From contig LWCA01000175.1 of the NCBI GenBank assembly GCA_001642005.1, positions 1 through 44,256 on the forward strand: a stretch of DNA of 44,256 nucleotides. Direction: 5' to 3'. The stretch is from Intoshia linei (Eukaryota; Orthonectida; Rhopaluridae). Every line of letters begins with the position of its first letter. Position 1 is the first letter of the stretch. Shown piece after piece: positions 11,601-22,984 of the stretch. The notes under the pieces are model-generated. The model made no database searches and was not told the DNA's origin. It worked only from the letters and a program-made list of their open reading frames with translations. The translations under genes and the position numbers were made by a program.

Positions 11601-14600
11601 AGTTTGATCTTTATTTTACTGTTCAAAACGGGTGTTACTGTATTTCTATACAAAATGTTAAATAATATTTAATTAATCAATATAAAAAATTTCCCTATAT
11701 TGTGTGTTCATTATATACGTATCTATCTTTTTTGTGTATCTATCGACGACAATTACACAAGCGCACAGCAGGAGTTGAATGAATAGAATATATTAATGGT
11801 TATAAATTGTATTTGTGGTTGAAAACGCATTGAACCCAATGTTATTTTAATTTCACATGACAAAACAAATCGTAAACAATTTGTAATGTTTCAGACACGA
11901 CCAAGATATCGTGCAGAGTTAACGATGTCACAGTGTGATTTGATCAAAGAAGAACATTGTATAAAAACAATATAAGTGATTTATAAAATATTTTACTTTA
12001 TGGATATATTACAAGTTAATCATGCACTATTAATTCGTTAATCGTTCAAAATTAATTAGTCACTAAATAAATTTTTTATTAATGAAATTATTATGAATTT
12101 CAATTATTTCATGACGTGAGACTAAATTGTAGCCTGTTGAGTTTTTTTTCAAAAAAAGTTTTTTGGTCAAAAGATTAATACATGTAGTATTTTTAAGATA
12201 AATGAAATACATACTGTACGACGTAAATCATAATCAAGTATCATTCATTTCTTAAATTTCAATAAATTTGACATTATAATCATATTAATGTATCCAAAGA
12301 ATTGTTTATAATGTTACATTATAATTATAATTAATAAAATATAAAAGTAATTATAATTGATATAAAAAAAATATCTTAGTACAACTTAATTTGTCCCATG
12401 AGTTCTTGTCTAAATAAAAATAAGCTGATTAAATTATCCCAATAGTATTTAATCAAAGTATATGTATTTCAATATAGACACTTTTATGTATAAATAAAAT
12501 CAAAGAATCGCAAAGATAATACAATTATATTAAAAATTCTAGAGAATCATAAGTTGTTAATGTAATGTACAAACCACAAAGGAGTAGATTCTAGGATTGT
12601 ACGATCCAACACACGTCTAAATATTTAATAATATTCTTATAATTCTTATAAATTTAATAAATTTTTAAATACATGCATATTGAAATTGATTATACTTTGT
12701 ACGCTTTATCAAAATATTTAAATTTATTATGATTGATAAATTTAATTTAAATTAACATGTAAATAAAAGTTATTAAATCTTTTCAAGTATGCCTCAGGCA
12801 AAAATATTAATAATAATTGATGAAAAAAGATTAATAGATAGTGCTTTATTAAATTATTCTTAGTCATCTCAATTCGAAAATAGTTTTCAGATTTGAAAAA
12901 TTAAATATGATAAATATATAGTGCTTTCTAACAACATTTCTTCTTTGTTACATATTTAATGACAATACTTTTTATTAAATCCTTAAAACTAAATTTTAGA
13001 CAAATACCACGCTTTTCATGGAAAAATATTAAGTAAAATTTTACTGATAAAGATTAATCATTTTAACTGACTTTACAAAGACTTGATAAAATAAATTTTA
13101 CGCTAAAATTATCTTTAATTTAATTATTCAAAGGGTTTTGCAAACATGGATTTTTTACCGAGTTAGTTGAATGGTTTTTTATTTTTTTGTTGATAAAATT
13201 TCATTATTCCCATGAGATATTGAAAATGACACATCATATCTTCATAATTCTAATTATAAAAGACACTTTGCATTATATGAAATTTATGTATACAATTTAA
13301 GTTGTATTTATGCAAAAAAGGAAAAAAATGTCACATGAAGCCAACCCTCCTCACGCGCCCGTAGGACTCAACAACAAACTCTCATTGCTAGGTTTTCGTT
13401 TGAAGTATACAAAACACAGTTGATTCATCTTAAGATTATTGTCATGGTTATAGGGAGTATTATTCTATTCAAAAATTCATATACTCAAGAGAATATTTTA
13501 TTTTGATTTTAGAAAATTTTTTTAAATTCTATCGATTTGATGTAATTATAATAAAATAAAGAATTTGACCAAATATTGAATGTATAACCAATAGAAACTA
13601 ACTTTTTAAATATTTTTTCATTTTACAGAGTTATTTTGTCCCCCGTTAATAAAATGTAATTTGGATAACTTTGAAATACAATATGCTTTTTATAACCAAA
13701 AATTTTTGATAATAATAATAATATTATTTATACAATCATGCTAAATATCAACATACCTTGATATAATGGATTCAGGAGGAAATTGTGAGAACTTGTTGAC
13801 AGTAAAATTAGGTGTTTCTGCTGTAATCGGTCCGTTACGTCTTGAATTGGTGGAATCATAAGGTATTCCGTTTCTAAGCATTCCGATATGTCTTGAATTT
13901 GCGAGATCATAAGGTGTTTCTTTTGTAAGTGTTCCAGTATGTCTTGAATTGGCCAAATCATAGGGTGTTTCTGTTGTAATCGTTCCGTTATGTCTTGAAT
14001 TGGCGAGATCATAAGGTATTTCTGTAGTAATTGTTTCGTTAGGTCTTGAATTGGCGAGATCATAAGGTATTTCTGTATTAATCGTTCCGTTAGGTCTTGA
14101 ATTGGCGAAATCATAAGGTGTTTCTGTTGTAATCGTTCCGTTGTGTCTTGAATTGGCGAGATGGTAAGGTATGTCGTTTGTAAGCATTCCGTTATGTCTT
14201 GGATTTGCGAGATCATAAGACATTGCTGTTGTAAATGTTCCGTTGTTTCTTGAATTTACGAGATTATAAGGCGTTTCTGTTGTAAGCGTTCCGTTGTTTA
14301 TTGGATTTGCGAGATAATAAGGTATTTGATTAAATCTAGATTTTATTTAATAATAATAATAATAACAATGTAAACCAGTATTGTTAATGATGCTGGTCGA
14401 TAAAGTGAATTCAAAAATGATTTATATAATTTAAGTTTCTTATAGTTAGCTTTATGAATTATAATGCTTATTAAACAGTTTAGTAATTTAGGGTGTTCCA
14501 CGACAAATTTTTGTATTTTATCTGCTTAAATCATGATCGAAACTAATCCATCTCAATATTATCCAAATGATGTCAGTAAAAATATTAAATTTTCAGCATT

Positions 14601-15015
14601 TTTTACTGATAAATACTGACAGTTTTGATAATTAAATACTGACAAATAAAATAAAAAATTAAGTTTATAAGTTACCTCGGTAATGGGTTTATAAATGCAG
14701 GATGTGTTGCAGCATTAAGCGTGATGTTAGTATTAACATTTATTGGGTTTCTGAAAGGGTGCATTCTAAATATTTTATTAATATAAATAATTGACTAAAT
14801 TGATAAAAAAATTACTGTTGATTTTGAGTAAAATTTGGATATATAAAGGGATAATTCGTCATTGGGTTTGGGTATTGTGGATAATTGGCCATTGGATTTG
14901 GATATTGTGGATAATTTTGTCGTTTTCGTTTATTATTTGTGTTTTGATTTTGATTTGAATTTGGGTTTTGATTTGAGTTTTGATTTGAGTTTGGGTTAAT
15001 GAAATGGTTGTACAT
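8688..15015 (-). CDS. Divergent Distal-less/Dlx-like homeobox protein, eight exons, 408 aa
   Basis: Exons are 15015-14816, 14765-14676, 14335-13757, 10548-10466, 10309-10262, 9958-9874, 9802-9709 and 8735-8688. All junctions are GT-AG, phases agree and no stop interrupts. Residues 1-60 are Asn/Gln-rich with basic NNKRKRQ and doubled NYPQYPNPM; 101-270 are ten 17-residue repeats; 335-343 are basic (SPKRKKPKK). The homeodomain spans 344-403 ([12 protein letters not shown]..., [30 protein letters not shown]), with R5, F20, W48, F49, Q50, N51 and R53 in place. It should act as a nuclear, sequence-specific DNA-binding factor. [20 protein letters not shown] is closest to Dlx; the NKRAK end resembles Engrailed. 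Introns split W19 and separate Q50 from N51. The protein stops five residues after the homeodomain. The start is the first ATG of exon 1; an upstream leader exon is possible. Family placement is inferred. Confidence 0.88.
10549..13756 (-). other. 3.2-kb intron 3 of the homeobox gene
   Basis: The donor is AG|GTATGT and the acceptor TTTAATTTAG. It is AT-rich with no other gene seen. It contains a short clustered-motif segment near 11900-11975 and a GC-richer patch at 13340-13400. As the largest intron of a developmental-type regulator it is the most likely place for enhancers, which is inference. Confidence 0.75.
11942..11971. promoter_or_regulatory. Possible TCF/LEF plus Sox-type site cluster
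   Basis: GATCAAAG (reverse complement CTTTGATC, a TCF/LEF core), AACATTGT and AACAAT (Sox-type cores) occur within 30 bp in a moderately GC-rich patch of intron 3. Such short AT-rich motifs arise easily by chance here, so this is only a candidate enhancer. Confidence 0.2.
13816..14325 (-). repeat. 51-bp coding tandem repeat, ten units
   Basis: Exon 3 of the homeobox gene holds ten consecutive 51-bp units encoding the consensus [16 protein letters not shown] plus one residue (I/T) each. Because 51 divides by three, all units stay in frame and a second frame is also open. Units differ by point changes only; the middle units (4-8) are most alike, and outer units drift (for example [17 protein letters not shown] at one end). 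The following TPNFTVNKF is a decayed partial unit. The repeat lies in a disordered, Asn/Thr-rich region before the homeodomain. Confidence 0.93.
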
Positions 15016-17724
15016 TTTTAGTAGCTATAATATAAATTAATTAAATAATTATTACAATTTAAAATTAATAATTACCGTAAAATATATTGATACCCAACAA
15101 TTATCTATTTCTAAATTCAATTTCTTGATTATGACAATATCGATAATATTTGAAAAGCAGTAAAAGTATTGTGGGCGTATGCAATTGAATGCGTCTAATT
15201 AATTGGCTTTAGATTACGACTAGTCGTCACATAAATTTCGACGTGTTTATTAAAAATACTTAAAATTGATAAATGATTGCATGTACTTTGTAGTTTAAAA
15301 CGATTTGAAATGGTTGCAAATTAAATAGACAACAATTTTATTATTGTTATAATTGTAACAATGTAGTCACGATATTACACGCCCATTTTTTAAACAATAT
15401 TCCAGTATAATATACAAATGTACGAAATGTACCAATTCAATTCACACTGACATCAAAGATTGCAATAAATTGAAAAATGGACACAACTGTCACATTAAAT
15501 TATGTTTACTTTACATAATTTTACAAATTTGATAAATCTTCAAAGTTTTTTGTAAACTTTTCAATTTAATTATGTAATGATGAATGACTTATAAATCTGT
15601 GATGGATCAATTTATGTTTTTTTATTTTTATTATGTTTTTAAAATATTTTAAATTTAATTTGATTTACAAATTTACAGTGCTGTAAAAGTTGGGGACAGT
15701 GCGGCGCCGTTTTATTAATTTATTTTGTTATTTCAATGTTTCATTTTTTGTCATTTTATTATAGCAACATTTAGCTGTTAAATTTTAGCATAATAATAAT
15801 ATTTAAAGTTTTATTTATACGCTTAAAATTTACATTGTGACATTCAACTCGTGTCATATGTTAGTCTATTCAATCGTTGACCTATGGATTATATTTTCGT
15901 CAAATATAAAAAGTTTCAATTCTGAATATACATAGTATGTGTATTCAAATTCAGTCAAAAATATTCATGATATTATAATATATACAAATTTTACTAAATT
16001 TGATACACAGTCCAGATAACAATAGCGCTAAAACAAAGCATTCCGTCTGTCAAATTGTGCTCGAGGTTATAATAAAAACGACATTTCTAATATGGACTGA
16101 TAAAATCAAATTTGGTTTAATTGTTATATTCAATCAAATAAAAGTAGTTGCATATTTACGTGCAAAGCACATTGTGGATAACTAAATTAATTTTTACATG
16201 TAAAGTTAATTAAAGATTTAATAAAAAACAATAACAGCACATTTTTTATTTTTTGTGTTTTTTTTAATATTTGCTTTATGTAATACATTAATGATTAGGG
16301 CATTCAATATTTAAAAATATATTCCATTATAGATTAGTTTTTAATTAAAAAAGTTGAAAAAGTTGAAAAAATTGACACGTACTCAATGTCATATACATTT
16401 CTAGGAACATTTTATGTCTTTGACAAAAAAAATTAAAAAACAATATATTGGCATTTACTTATCCCTTTCAATTTCATTTAAAACACTCGAACCATTTTAA
16501 GATTTTCAACATACATTACATGATTAGAAATCGATACTTCGATAATTATTCCATTACGCAATTAATGTGTAGTAAATTGTAACACGCACAATGTATTTAA
16601 TATTGGATTTTTGATTCTAAAGATGAGCTGACAGCGTGACCGAGTTTTATTTTATCTGACTTATAAAATTATATTAGAATTTTGAAATGTAATTAATTCA
16701 AAAAGTTTTTAAAGTTGGATGAGGTCATATCATTTAATGGGAATAAAGTAATGATCAAGTCAAAAAAATAAACTATACATGCATATTAAATTAAATTTTA
16801 TGTCAAATATGACATAATACAATCTAGCTCATCAGGGTTAGCTTGGCGATGAAATTTTTGAAAAATCATTTTTCCAAATTGAACGTCTAAAAAAATTTGT
16901 ATTTTTCAGTATCGTAACTGTTTATTTTTAAATAAATTTAGTTAAATATATATTTTAAGTTCAGACGAGTGGATAGGTGCTAGATTCTAACAGCTAGGGC
17001 TGCATGATACTAGACATACGTGGAGTTTGCAAAAAAAATTAAAACACTATTTTTATTTTCGGGCCTCGAAAATGGTTCGTTTGTGTATAAAATAAATTAT
17101 TATAATATAAAAAAAAAATAAAACTAGATTTTTAACTTCTGCGTATCATTATTTTAAATCAGCAGTTTTTGCTACATTTTATGTTAATCATGTTAGTGGA
17201 ATTTATATTTTACACATTTATATAATACTGAAACAAGTTTGAAAGTGTGTCGATACTGTTTGATAACCAGCTTGACATGAAATTATGTAATTTATTCTTA
17301 GAAAAACATTTTAGATTCCTAATATAAAACTTTGTACCAATTAGTATGAAAATGAGGAAACCATGTATTAATATTAACTAGCAAATAATTTTTTTGTTGA
17401 CAATTATCAATTGTAAATTAACCGAAAAGTCAACAATCAAACAAAATAACATGAACCTTTAACTAAAAATAATAGAGAAAAATTGAAATGGAACCAAAGT
17501 AATGTGATTTTGTGGTTTTTAACAATTTTTGTGCTTACTTACATACTTGGCCGTGAAGAGCTTTCCGTAATGTAGCCTTTCATATATTTTTTTTAAAAAT
17601 GGCACGTATAAGGTATACACAATGTACATTGTACATTTTACATTACTATTTGTATATTATAAATCTTATTTATTTTATTAACGTTAATTCTATTAAATGT
17701 AAATTATATTAATCACTTTTTATG
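15016..17724. other. AT-rich intergenic DNA upstream of the homeobox gene
   Basis: This holds the presumed promoter side of the homeobox gene. On the minus strand TTATATTATAG lies about 9 nt before the start ATG, compatible with a 5' leader splice acceptor. No TATA or initiator arrangement can be separated from background. The patches at 15685-15710 (GTTGGGGACAGTGCGGCGCC) and 16990-17010 (CAGCTAGGGCTGCATGATAC) are GC-richer and may be worn transposon ends. No coding exon was found. Confidence 0.35.
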
Positions 17725-18300
17725 ATATTATTTCAGTCAAGTGTTTAATTAGCACATGTCGGTTGTTGTATCTTTAATTTTGTAACTTATGAAATGTTGT
17801 CAAAATAATAAACAATACAAATTTAGATCATTTATTTAAACGGATTATCTGCGTATAATTAATTAAGTGTATAAGCAATTAACTAATCCTTTTTAAGTAT
17901 CATTAGGATCGAATGTATATTTCAATGAATAGAATTTTCAATTAACTTTTCAATAATTAATGGTACAATAAGTGTCTTTGTATACGTATTACACTGGTAC
18001 ACAGAAGTGACGTTATTTTTTTGATATGAATCAAATTATAATATTATTATTTCAGTCAAGTGTTTAATTCGTACATGTCGGTCGGTTTATCTTTAATGTT
18101 TTAATAGACGAAATGTTTTCAAAATATAAACAATACAAATATTGTTTATTTATATGAATTGTAAACGGATTATCTGAGTATAATGATAAAAGTATTTAAA
18201 TCATTAACTAATCCTTATTAACGGTAAATATAATTTTATTTTTATAATAATCTATGCTGATGAAAATTAACTTTTGAACTACATTGTATTAATTTATTGC
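17725..18300 (+). repeat. Tandem duplication with about 320-bp period
   Basis: TTATTTCAGTCAAGTGTTTA at about 17731 recurs at about 18050. About 180 bp downstream of each is similar (ACATGTCGGT, AAACAATACAAAT, AAACGGATTATCTG, ATTAACTAATCC), and weaker similarity (AATTAACTTTT) continues between the copies. This is a two-unit direct duplication, diverged by substitutions and small indels. No coding content. Confidence 0.75.
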
Positions 18301-18306
18301 AATTTA

Positions 18307-18829
18307 TATGTCGTATAGAATGTACAACTGTGAAATGTACAAATTCCACGGGCAAGTCGTAGAATGTACACATCTCATGGATAAGTCGTACAGTATACAG
18401 TACAGATTAACGTAACAAGGCAGCATATATTATTAAGATTAAAAATAATTAATTCAATTTATTAAATATTAAATTTATAACTGGAAACACGATATTTGAC
18501 ACAGAAATCATTAATAACTAATTAATTATTGGTGATTTCTAAAAATCTTAAAAACCCCTCTTGAAAGTTTGGTTCAAAAAAAATCGTAATTAAATGGTTT
18601 GATATTAATTAAATGAAAGTTTTACAAATACAAATCAATTTAAAAATAAACATGAGCTTGTTAATTTAACTTTAACTTTAATTTAAATTTGTAAATTCAT
18701 TGTTAGCAAAGCATCAATTATGTATCTAACTCTGAATTGGCGTCTAAGACACATTCTTAGTCAAATAAATTCTACGACTTGCCCGTGGAATGTGTACATT
18801 TCACAGTGGTACACATTCTATGCAACATA
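18307..18829. mobile_element. Foldback MITE with about 60-bp inverted ends, copy 1
   Basis: The left end (GTATAGAATGTACAACTGTG, AAATGTACAAATTCCACGGG, CAAGTCGTAGAATGTAC) is the near-exact reverse complement of the right end (18771-18829). The interior is non-coding and includes AACCCCTCTTGAAAGTTTGG, the motif that is tandemly repeated in the copy at 43547-44066. No target duplication is clear. Confidence 0.85.
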
Positions 18830-18863
18830 CATATTAATCGTAATAATTGTCTAATAGATAATG

Positions 18864-19114
18864 GATAAAAAACGATGTGGATGCGCAATATCAATGTTGT
18901 AACCAAAAATCGTTACAGACAACCAATATTTCAAATAGATGAGCAATATTGAATAAGCCATCCATTATGCAATAATTTATGATAGCGGTTACCACGACAA
19001 AAGAATGAACTTACTGAGCTGTATTCGATATTGCTAATCTATTTAAAATATTGGTTATCTGTAACGATTTTTGGTTACAACATTGATATTGCGCATCCAC
19101 ATCGTGTTTTATCG
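18864..19114. mobile_element. 250-bp inverted-repeat MITE with arms of about 85 bp
   Basis: The left arm (ACGATGTGGATGCGCAATAT, CAATGTTGTAACC, AAAAATCGTTACAGA, ACCAATATTT) is mirrored by the right arm (19025-19113) with few mismatches, around a spacer of about 70 bp. The sequence can fold into a long hairpin. It lies 35 bp from the foldback element before it. No 8-bp or TA duplication could be read at the borders. Confidence 0.85.
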
Positions 19115-20060
19115 AATTTTTTAATTTAATTTTAAGTCATAATGAATATCAAGATATATTTGTATAACTAAAGTCATTTACAGAATTATCGACATATTTG
19201 TGACTATTAATGTTGTTTTCCGGTAGCTGTAGTAACTATTTATTTTAAAACGGTTATGCTTACATATATTTAGTAAAATTGATTCATTTTGAGTTGATGG
19301 TAGCAATTGAATTCTAAAATAATGTAATGATTGATAATGTAGATTGGGTTCGCCAAAAATGGTTAAAATGAGAATATAAATCCAATCTACTTCCAAAAAA
19401 TAATTTTTAATAACTACATAGTATGTAATACATAACTACATGTATATTATTTATATTGCACCTAAATCAAGGTGTGAAAATGTAATGTTGCTGATTTTAA
19501 ATTCACCGCGGCATAATTTGAAGTTTTTTGTTATTATATATTTACTAGTTGGCTGTTTTGTACTTTGCACATTAATAATTTTAATTTTAATTTTAACAAA
19601 AAAATAAAAATACCCTATTCACTATTACCAATATTTGAAAGAAATGGTTCCCAAACGTGTGGAGACAATTTTTTATTTGTAAATTGTAGGATTATTATAA
19701 TTAAAACATTAAAAATTTGTCCTCTAAAATCCTCTTTAAAATTTTCATACAAAAATATTTCCCTAAACTCTCTTTTGAATTTGCTACACAAAAATTGAAA
19801 ATTGATAGCAGTCGAATGTGTGCTACTTTTATTTAAAAAAATAAGTCCTAGAATTTAAAAACAGTAGCTAGCTCTGCCAAGGGCGAACATTGCTAATTTT
19901 ACCCCAAAAAATTAAATTCAATCTTAACTCTTTAAATGTGGAATGTTAAAGATGTGATATCATAATAATCATGAATAATTAAATTATGAAAAATATATAA
20001 AAAACTATAAAAAAAGAAATATGTGTAAAAAATTTAATTATAATTAATAATTAAGCTAGA
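19115..20060. other. AT-rich DNA with fragments of the AGCTCTGCC repeat
   Basis: At 19594-19660 (CTATTCACTATTACCAATAT, GGTTCCCAAACGTGTGG) and 19866-19885 (CTAGCTCTGCCAAGGGC) there are short matches to the first part of the repeats at 40316 and 41464, in rearranged order. Small open frames at 19178-19396 and 19565-19798 lie in repeat sequence and look spurious. Confidence 0.4.
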
Positions 20061-20068
20061 TTCTAGTC

Positions 20069-20396
20069 CAAGATTTAGCAACCAGTGACCTGTGTCCCAA
20101 ATAAAAATTTTGGTGATCCTTTGAATAAATATGTAAATTATTTATTTTAAAATTTTTCACCTTTTAAACATTTTTCTTAATAACTGATCGTTATTAACTA
20201 TACATTTAATTGGCTGATTTTAATCATTTTAACTTGGACTTTTCAGACGCCCTAAATGTTATATTGTTGAATTAACTAGAATCGTTTCTCTTCAGTCAAA
20301 TTAAAATTTATCACGTATAAATTTTCAAAAACGGGACTCGTAGAACGTTTTGATAAAAAAAGTGGTCCACGATACGCAAAAGGTGGCCGACCCCTG
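20069..20396. mobile_element. hAT MITE, 328 bp, with 8-bp target duplication
   Basis: Flanked by TTCTAGTC at 20061-20068 and 20397-20404. The right end GGTGGCCGACCCCTG is the usual hAT terminus; the left end CAAGATTTAGCAACC is its mutated partner. The interior (AATTTTGGTGATCCTTTGAA, GTGGTCCACGATACG) resembles the MITE at 3777-4007. Non-coding. Confidence 0.85.
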
Positions 20397-20404
20397 TTCT
20401 AGTC

Positions 20405-21546
20405 TAACAGATTAAAAGAAATATTATCAATTTTATTTACAATTTTCAATAATTAATTTTAAATTATACTAACCCTTAAAGTCGAAAAAATGTCATTTAT
20501 CAGATAAAAAAATTTCTTTTTATAAACAAAAAATTAAAATTAAACTTAACTTTCACATTTTCATATGGCTAATAATTGAATAAAACGAAAATTCAGACAA
20601 TATAATGTTGAATATCTCAAGTCTTGATACATTGGTTCAACTAATAATAATAATAAAGAGTCCAACAAAATAACAACTTTTTTTATGCAAAAGTAAACTC
20701 AAGTGCCCATGAAAAAGATTTTTGTATTTAGATGAGTTTTTTTGTATCACGTTCAGATTGTGCATTGAAGATGATAAAAGATTTCAATATTTTTTTGAAA
20801 TATTGACAGTATTGAAAATGCAGATATCATGGAAAAAATAATTAATCAAATTATTTATATCAAAAAATATTATTTTTTATTACAATATTCCATAAAAGAG
20901 GTAAATAGTAAATTAATTTTTTTACCGTTAAGGTGTAACTTTGTAATGTTGAAATTTTATGTGTATCTTTAAAATAATATCTTAACCCTTTTAAAACCGA
21001 ATTAATTATAAACGACTTAAAAAATAGATTAATCTTATAAAATGCTACAAGTATTAAAACTTAAGATATTACGTAAAAAAAATTAAAATTAAAAAATAAT
21101 TAACCATCGTTTTTCAGAATTCATGTCAGAACTGAATTCCGGAATTAAGGCCAAATTTCAAACTGATAATAGCTAGTATCTTAAAGTAAGTTTGATGGAT
21201 GAAAAATATCCAGTTTCATACCTAATACTTATTTTTTTTAGAATTGTTATTGCTTTGAAAAGGTTAACTGGAAATAACTACTATAGTATAATTATTTAAA
21301 ACAAAAGAATTATTTTATTTCAAAATAATGGGCGATTTGATGTTTTTATTGTGAAGATACAAGTTTTTGAAGTTGAAATTTATGATAATGCTATTGATTT
21401 TAAAAAATATGCCAGGATTTATGTTTTTAAAATTTTAAACTCTTTTTATTTTTAAAAAAGAGATAATTTATGTTTTTGGTGGTGAAAATACCAATTTCTG
21501 AATTAGTAAATTTATCTTACGTTCTACATCGGAAAAAATTACTTGG
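20405..21546. other. AT-rich DNA 5' of the GPCR relic
   Basis: No exon carrying the receptor's N-terminus was recognised. Parts of 20980-21530 (GCCAGGATTTATG, GTTTTTGGTGGTGAAAATAC) loosely resemble internal parts of the GCGTAGCAT dispersed repeat. Confidence 0.3.
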
Positions 21547-22637
21547 AATTTTTATTTTTTTCAGGTTTCAGGTTTTGTTACACAGACAGGCCGACAAAGA
21601 TACATTTTTAGCAATCCATACGTTGTATAAGTGAATATTTTTATATAATTTTGTCAGAAATATAATTGTGGGAATCTGCTTTAGTGGAATATTAGTATCT
21701 GGAGTTTTTAATAATTTTATATTATTAGTCATACAGCTTACAAAAAAAAGATACAAAAGAAGTACCACAAATGTATACGTATTTCACTTGGCTATAGTGG
21801 ATTCCATATTTCTGTTATTGTGTGTACCATTTCACTGAATAATATACATTCTAGGAACGTGGCCATTTGAAAGTGTAATTTGTATGTGTCAATTTTTTGC
21901 AATAGCAGTCAATGTATTTGGGCATATATACTTTATGTTATATGGTATTAGATAAATTACTAGTAATCCTTAATAATACTAAATGGAATAAGTACATAAG
22001 AAAAAAATTATGCTACAAAGCTCTAGTGTCAAATTGAATAATTTCATCAATTGTTTGTTCAGCTTGGGTAGCTTTATTCAAAATCGCAATAATAAACGAC
22101 AGCATTCAAGCTTGTTTTGAAGATTGGGGTACTTATTATTATTTACGTCTATATTACTATCTATTCATCAATTTTACAGTATACATAATCCCATTACTAT
22201 TGATTTTCATCGCAACAATTTACACTATTCATAATATCCGAAAAATAAAAACAAAGAAAAGTAAGGTGAACCTGCAATGCGATAGCAGGAAAATGTTTTG
22301 TAAACTGAGTTTCAAAAAATCTTATGTAAAATGCAAAAGAAACGGTGTACGGATTATACGAAATCAACATTTTAAGATAAATACAATTAAACCGTTGATA
22401 TTTGTATTTATTGTACTTTTTATTACCTGTCTTCCTACGTCTATTGTTTGGATTTGGCAAAGTTTATGTCTAAACTTAAAAAATCATGGTATAATAGTTT
22501 TTTATTATTTTCGATTATATGCTCATATTTCTTCGTATACTTATTCCTGTATAAATCCATTTTTATCCATATTATTCTCTTCCAAATACAGAAAGTATGT
22601 AAAAGACAGTTTTCTAAAATCTATAATTGTAAATTAA
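21547..22637 (+). pseudogene. Rhodopsin-family peptide GPCR, decayed
   Basis: About 363 codons encode a class A receptor, probably of the galanin/somatostatin/allatostatin group. TM1 is GVFNNFILLVI; TM2 is NVYVFHLAIVDSIFLLLCVP; then GTWPFESVICMC with the conserved Cys; TM3 is followed by DKLLVI in place of DRY; TM4 is IISSIVCSAW; the EL2 Cys is in IQACFEDWG; TM5 contains YIIPLLLIFIA; TM6 FVFIVLFITCLP; TM7 YSCINPFLSILF. Lesions are TGA at 21632-21634, 21836-21838 and 22035-22037, and a 1-nt shift at about 21950 just before the DRY position. TTTTTTTCAG at 21555-21563 may be a splice acceptor. The receptor would act at the plasma membrane; as written it cannot be translated. The uninterrupted last third begins at 22038. 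Confidence 0.82.
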
Positions 22638-22740
22638 ATTAAATTTTTTGTTATTTGCTGTTGTTAAAAAGTTTGTTATATTGTGAGTATGTTTATAATT
22701 AAAATATTTCATGATGCAATACAATTTCCGTAATATAATC

Positions 22741-22746
22741 AATAAA
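22741..22746 (+). promoter_or_regulatory. Possible polyadenylation signal of the GPCR relic
   Basis: AATAAA lies 104 nt after the terminal TAA of the receptor frame, at a normal distance. It is plausible but unproven in AT-rich sequence. Confidence 0.35.
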
Positions 22747-22984
22747 CAAGATTTATAGGGTCTTCACCTATTCTGATGTATGTATATATTTTTAAATTTA
22801 CATTATAGTAAATTTGACAGTAAAAATGACTTTTTTTATAAATTAAATTTCATTGATGGTAGCATTTTGTTGTACCGTAAGTTTAATGCTAACCGCGGCA
22901 TCAAGATAATAATAATATGTCGCTGCAATAAATGGAAAATAGCCAAGTGATAAATATAAACTATTTCTTTGTAAACATTATAAC

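Noticed and set aside
13728-14216. 162-residue open frame overlapping the homeobox repeat exon
   Set aside because: It is the alternative frame of the 51-bp repeat; only the other frame joins neighbouring exons in phase.
16000-16185. 61-residue plus-strand frame
   Set aside because: No homology, no splice context, AT-rich composition; chance open frame.
22197-22460. 87-residue minus-strand frame
   Set aside because: Antisense shadow of the GPCR transmembrane 5-6 region.
21547-22637. Nuclear code in which TGA means Trp
   Set aside because: The same receptor uses TGG several times, the homeobox gene ends in TGA directly after its homeodomain, and the receptor also has a frameshift. Pseudogene decay explains it better.
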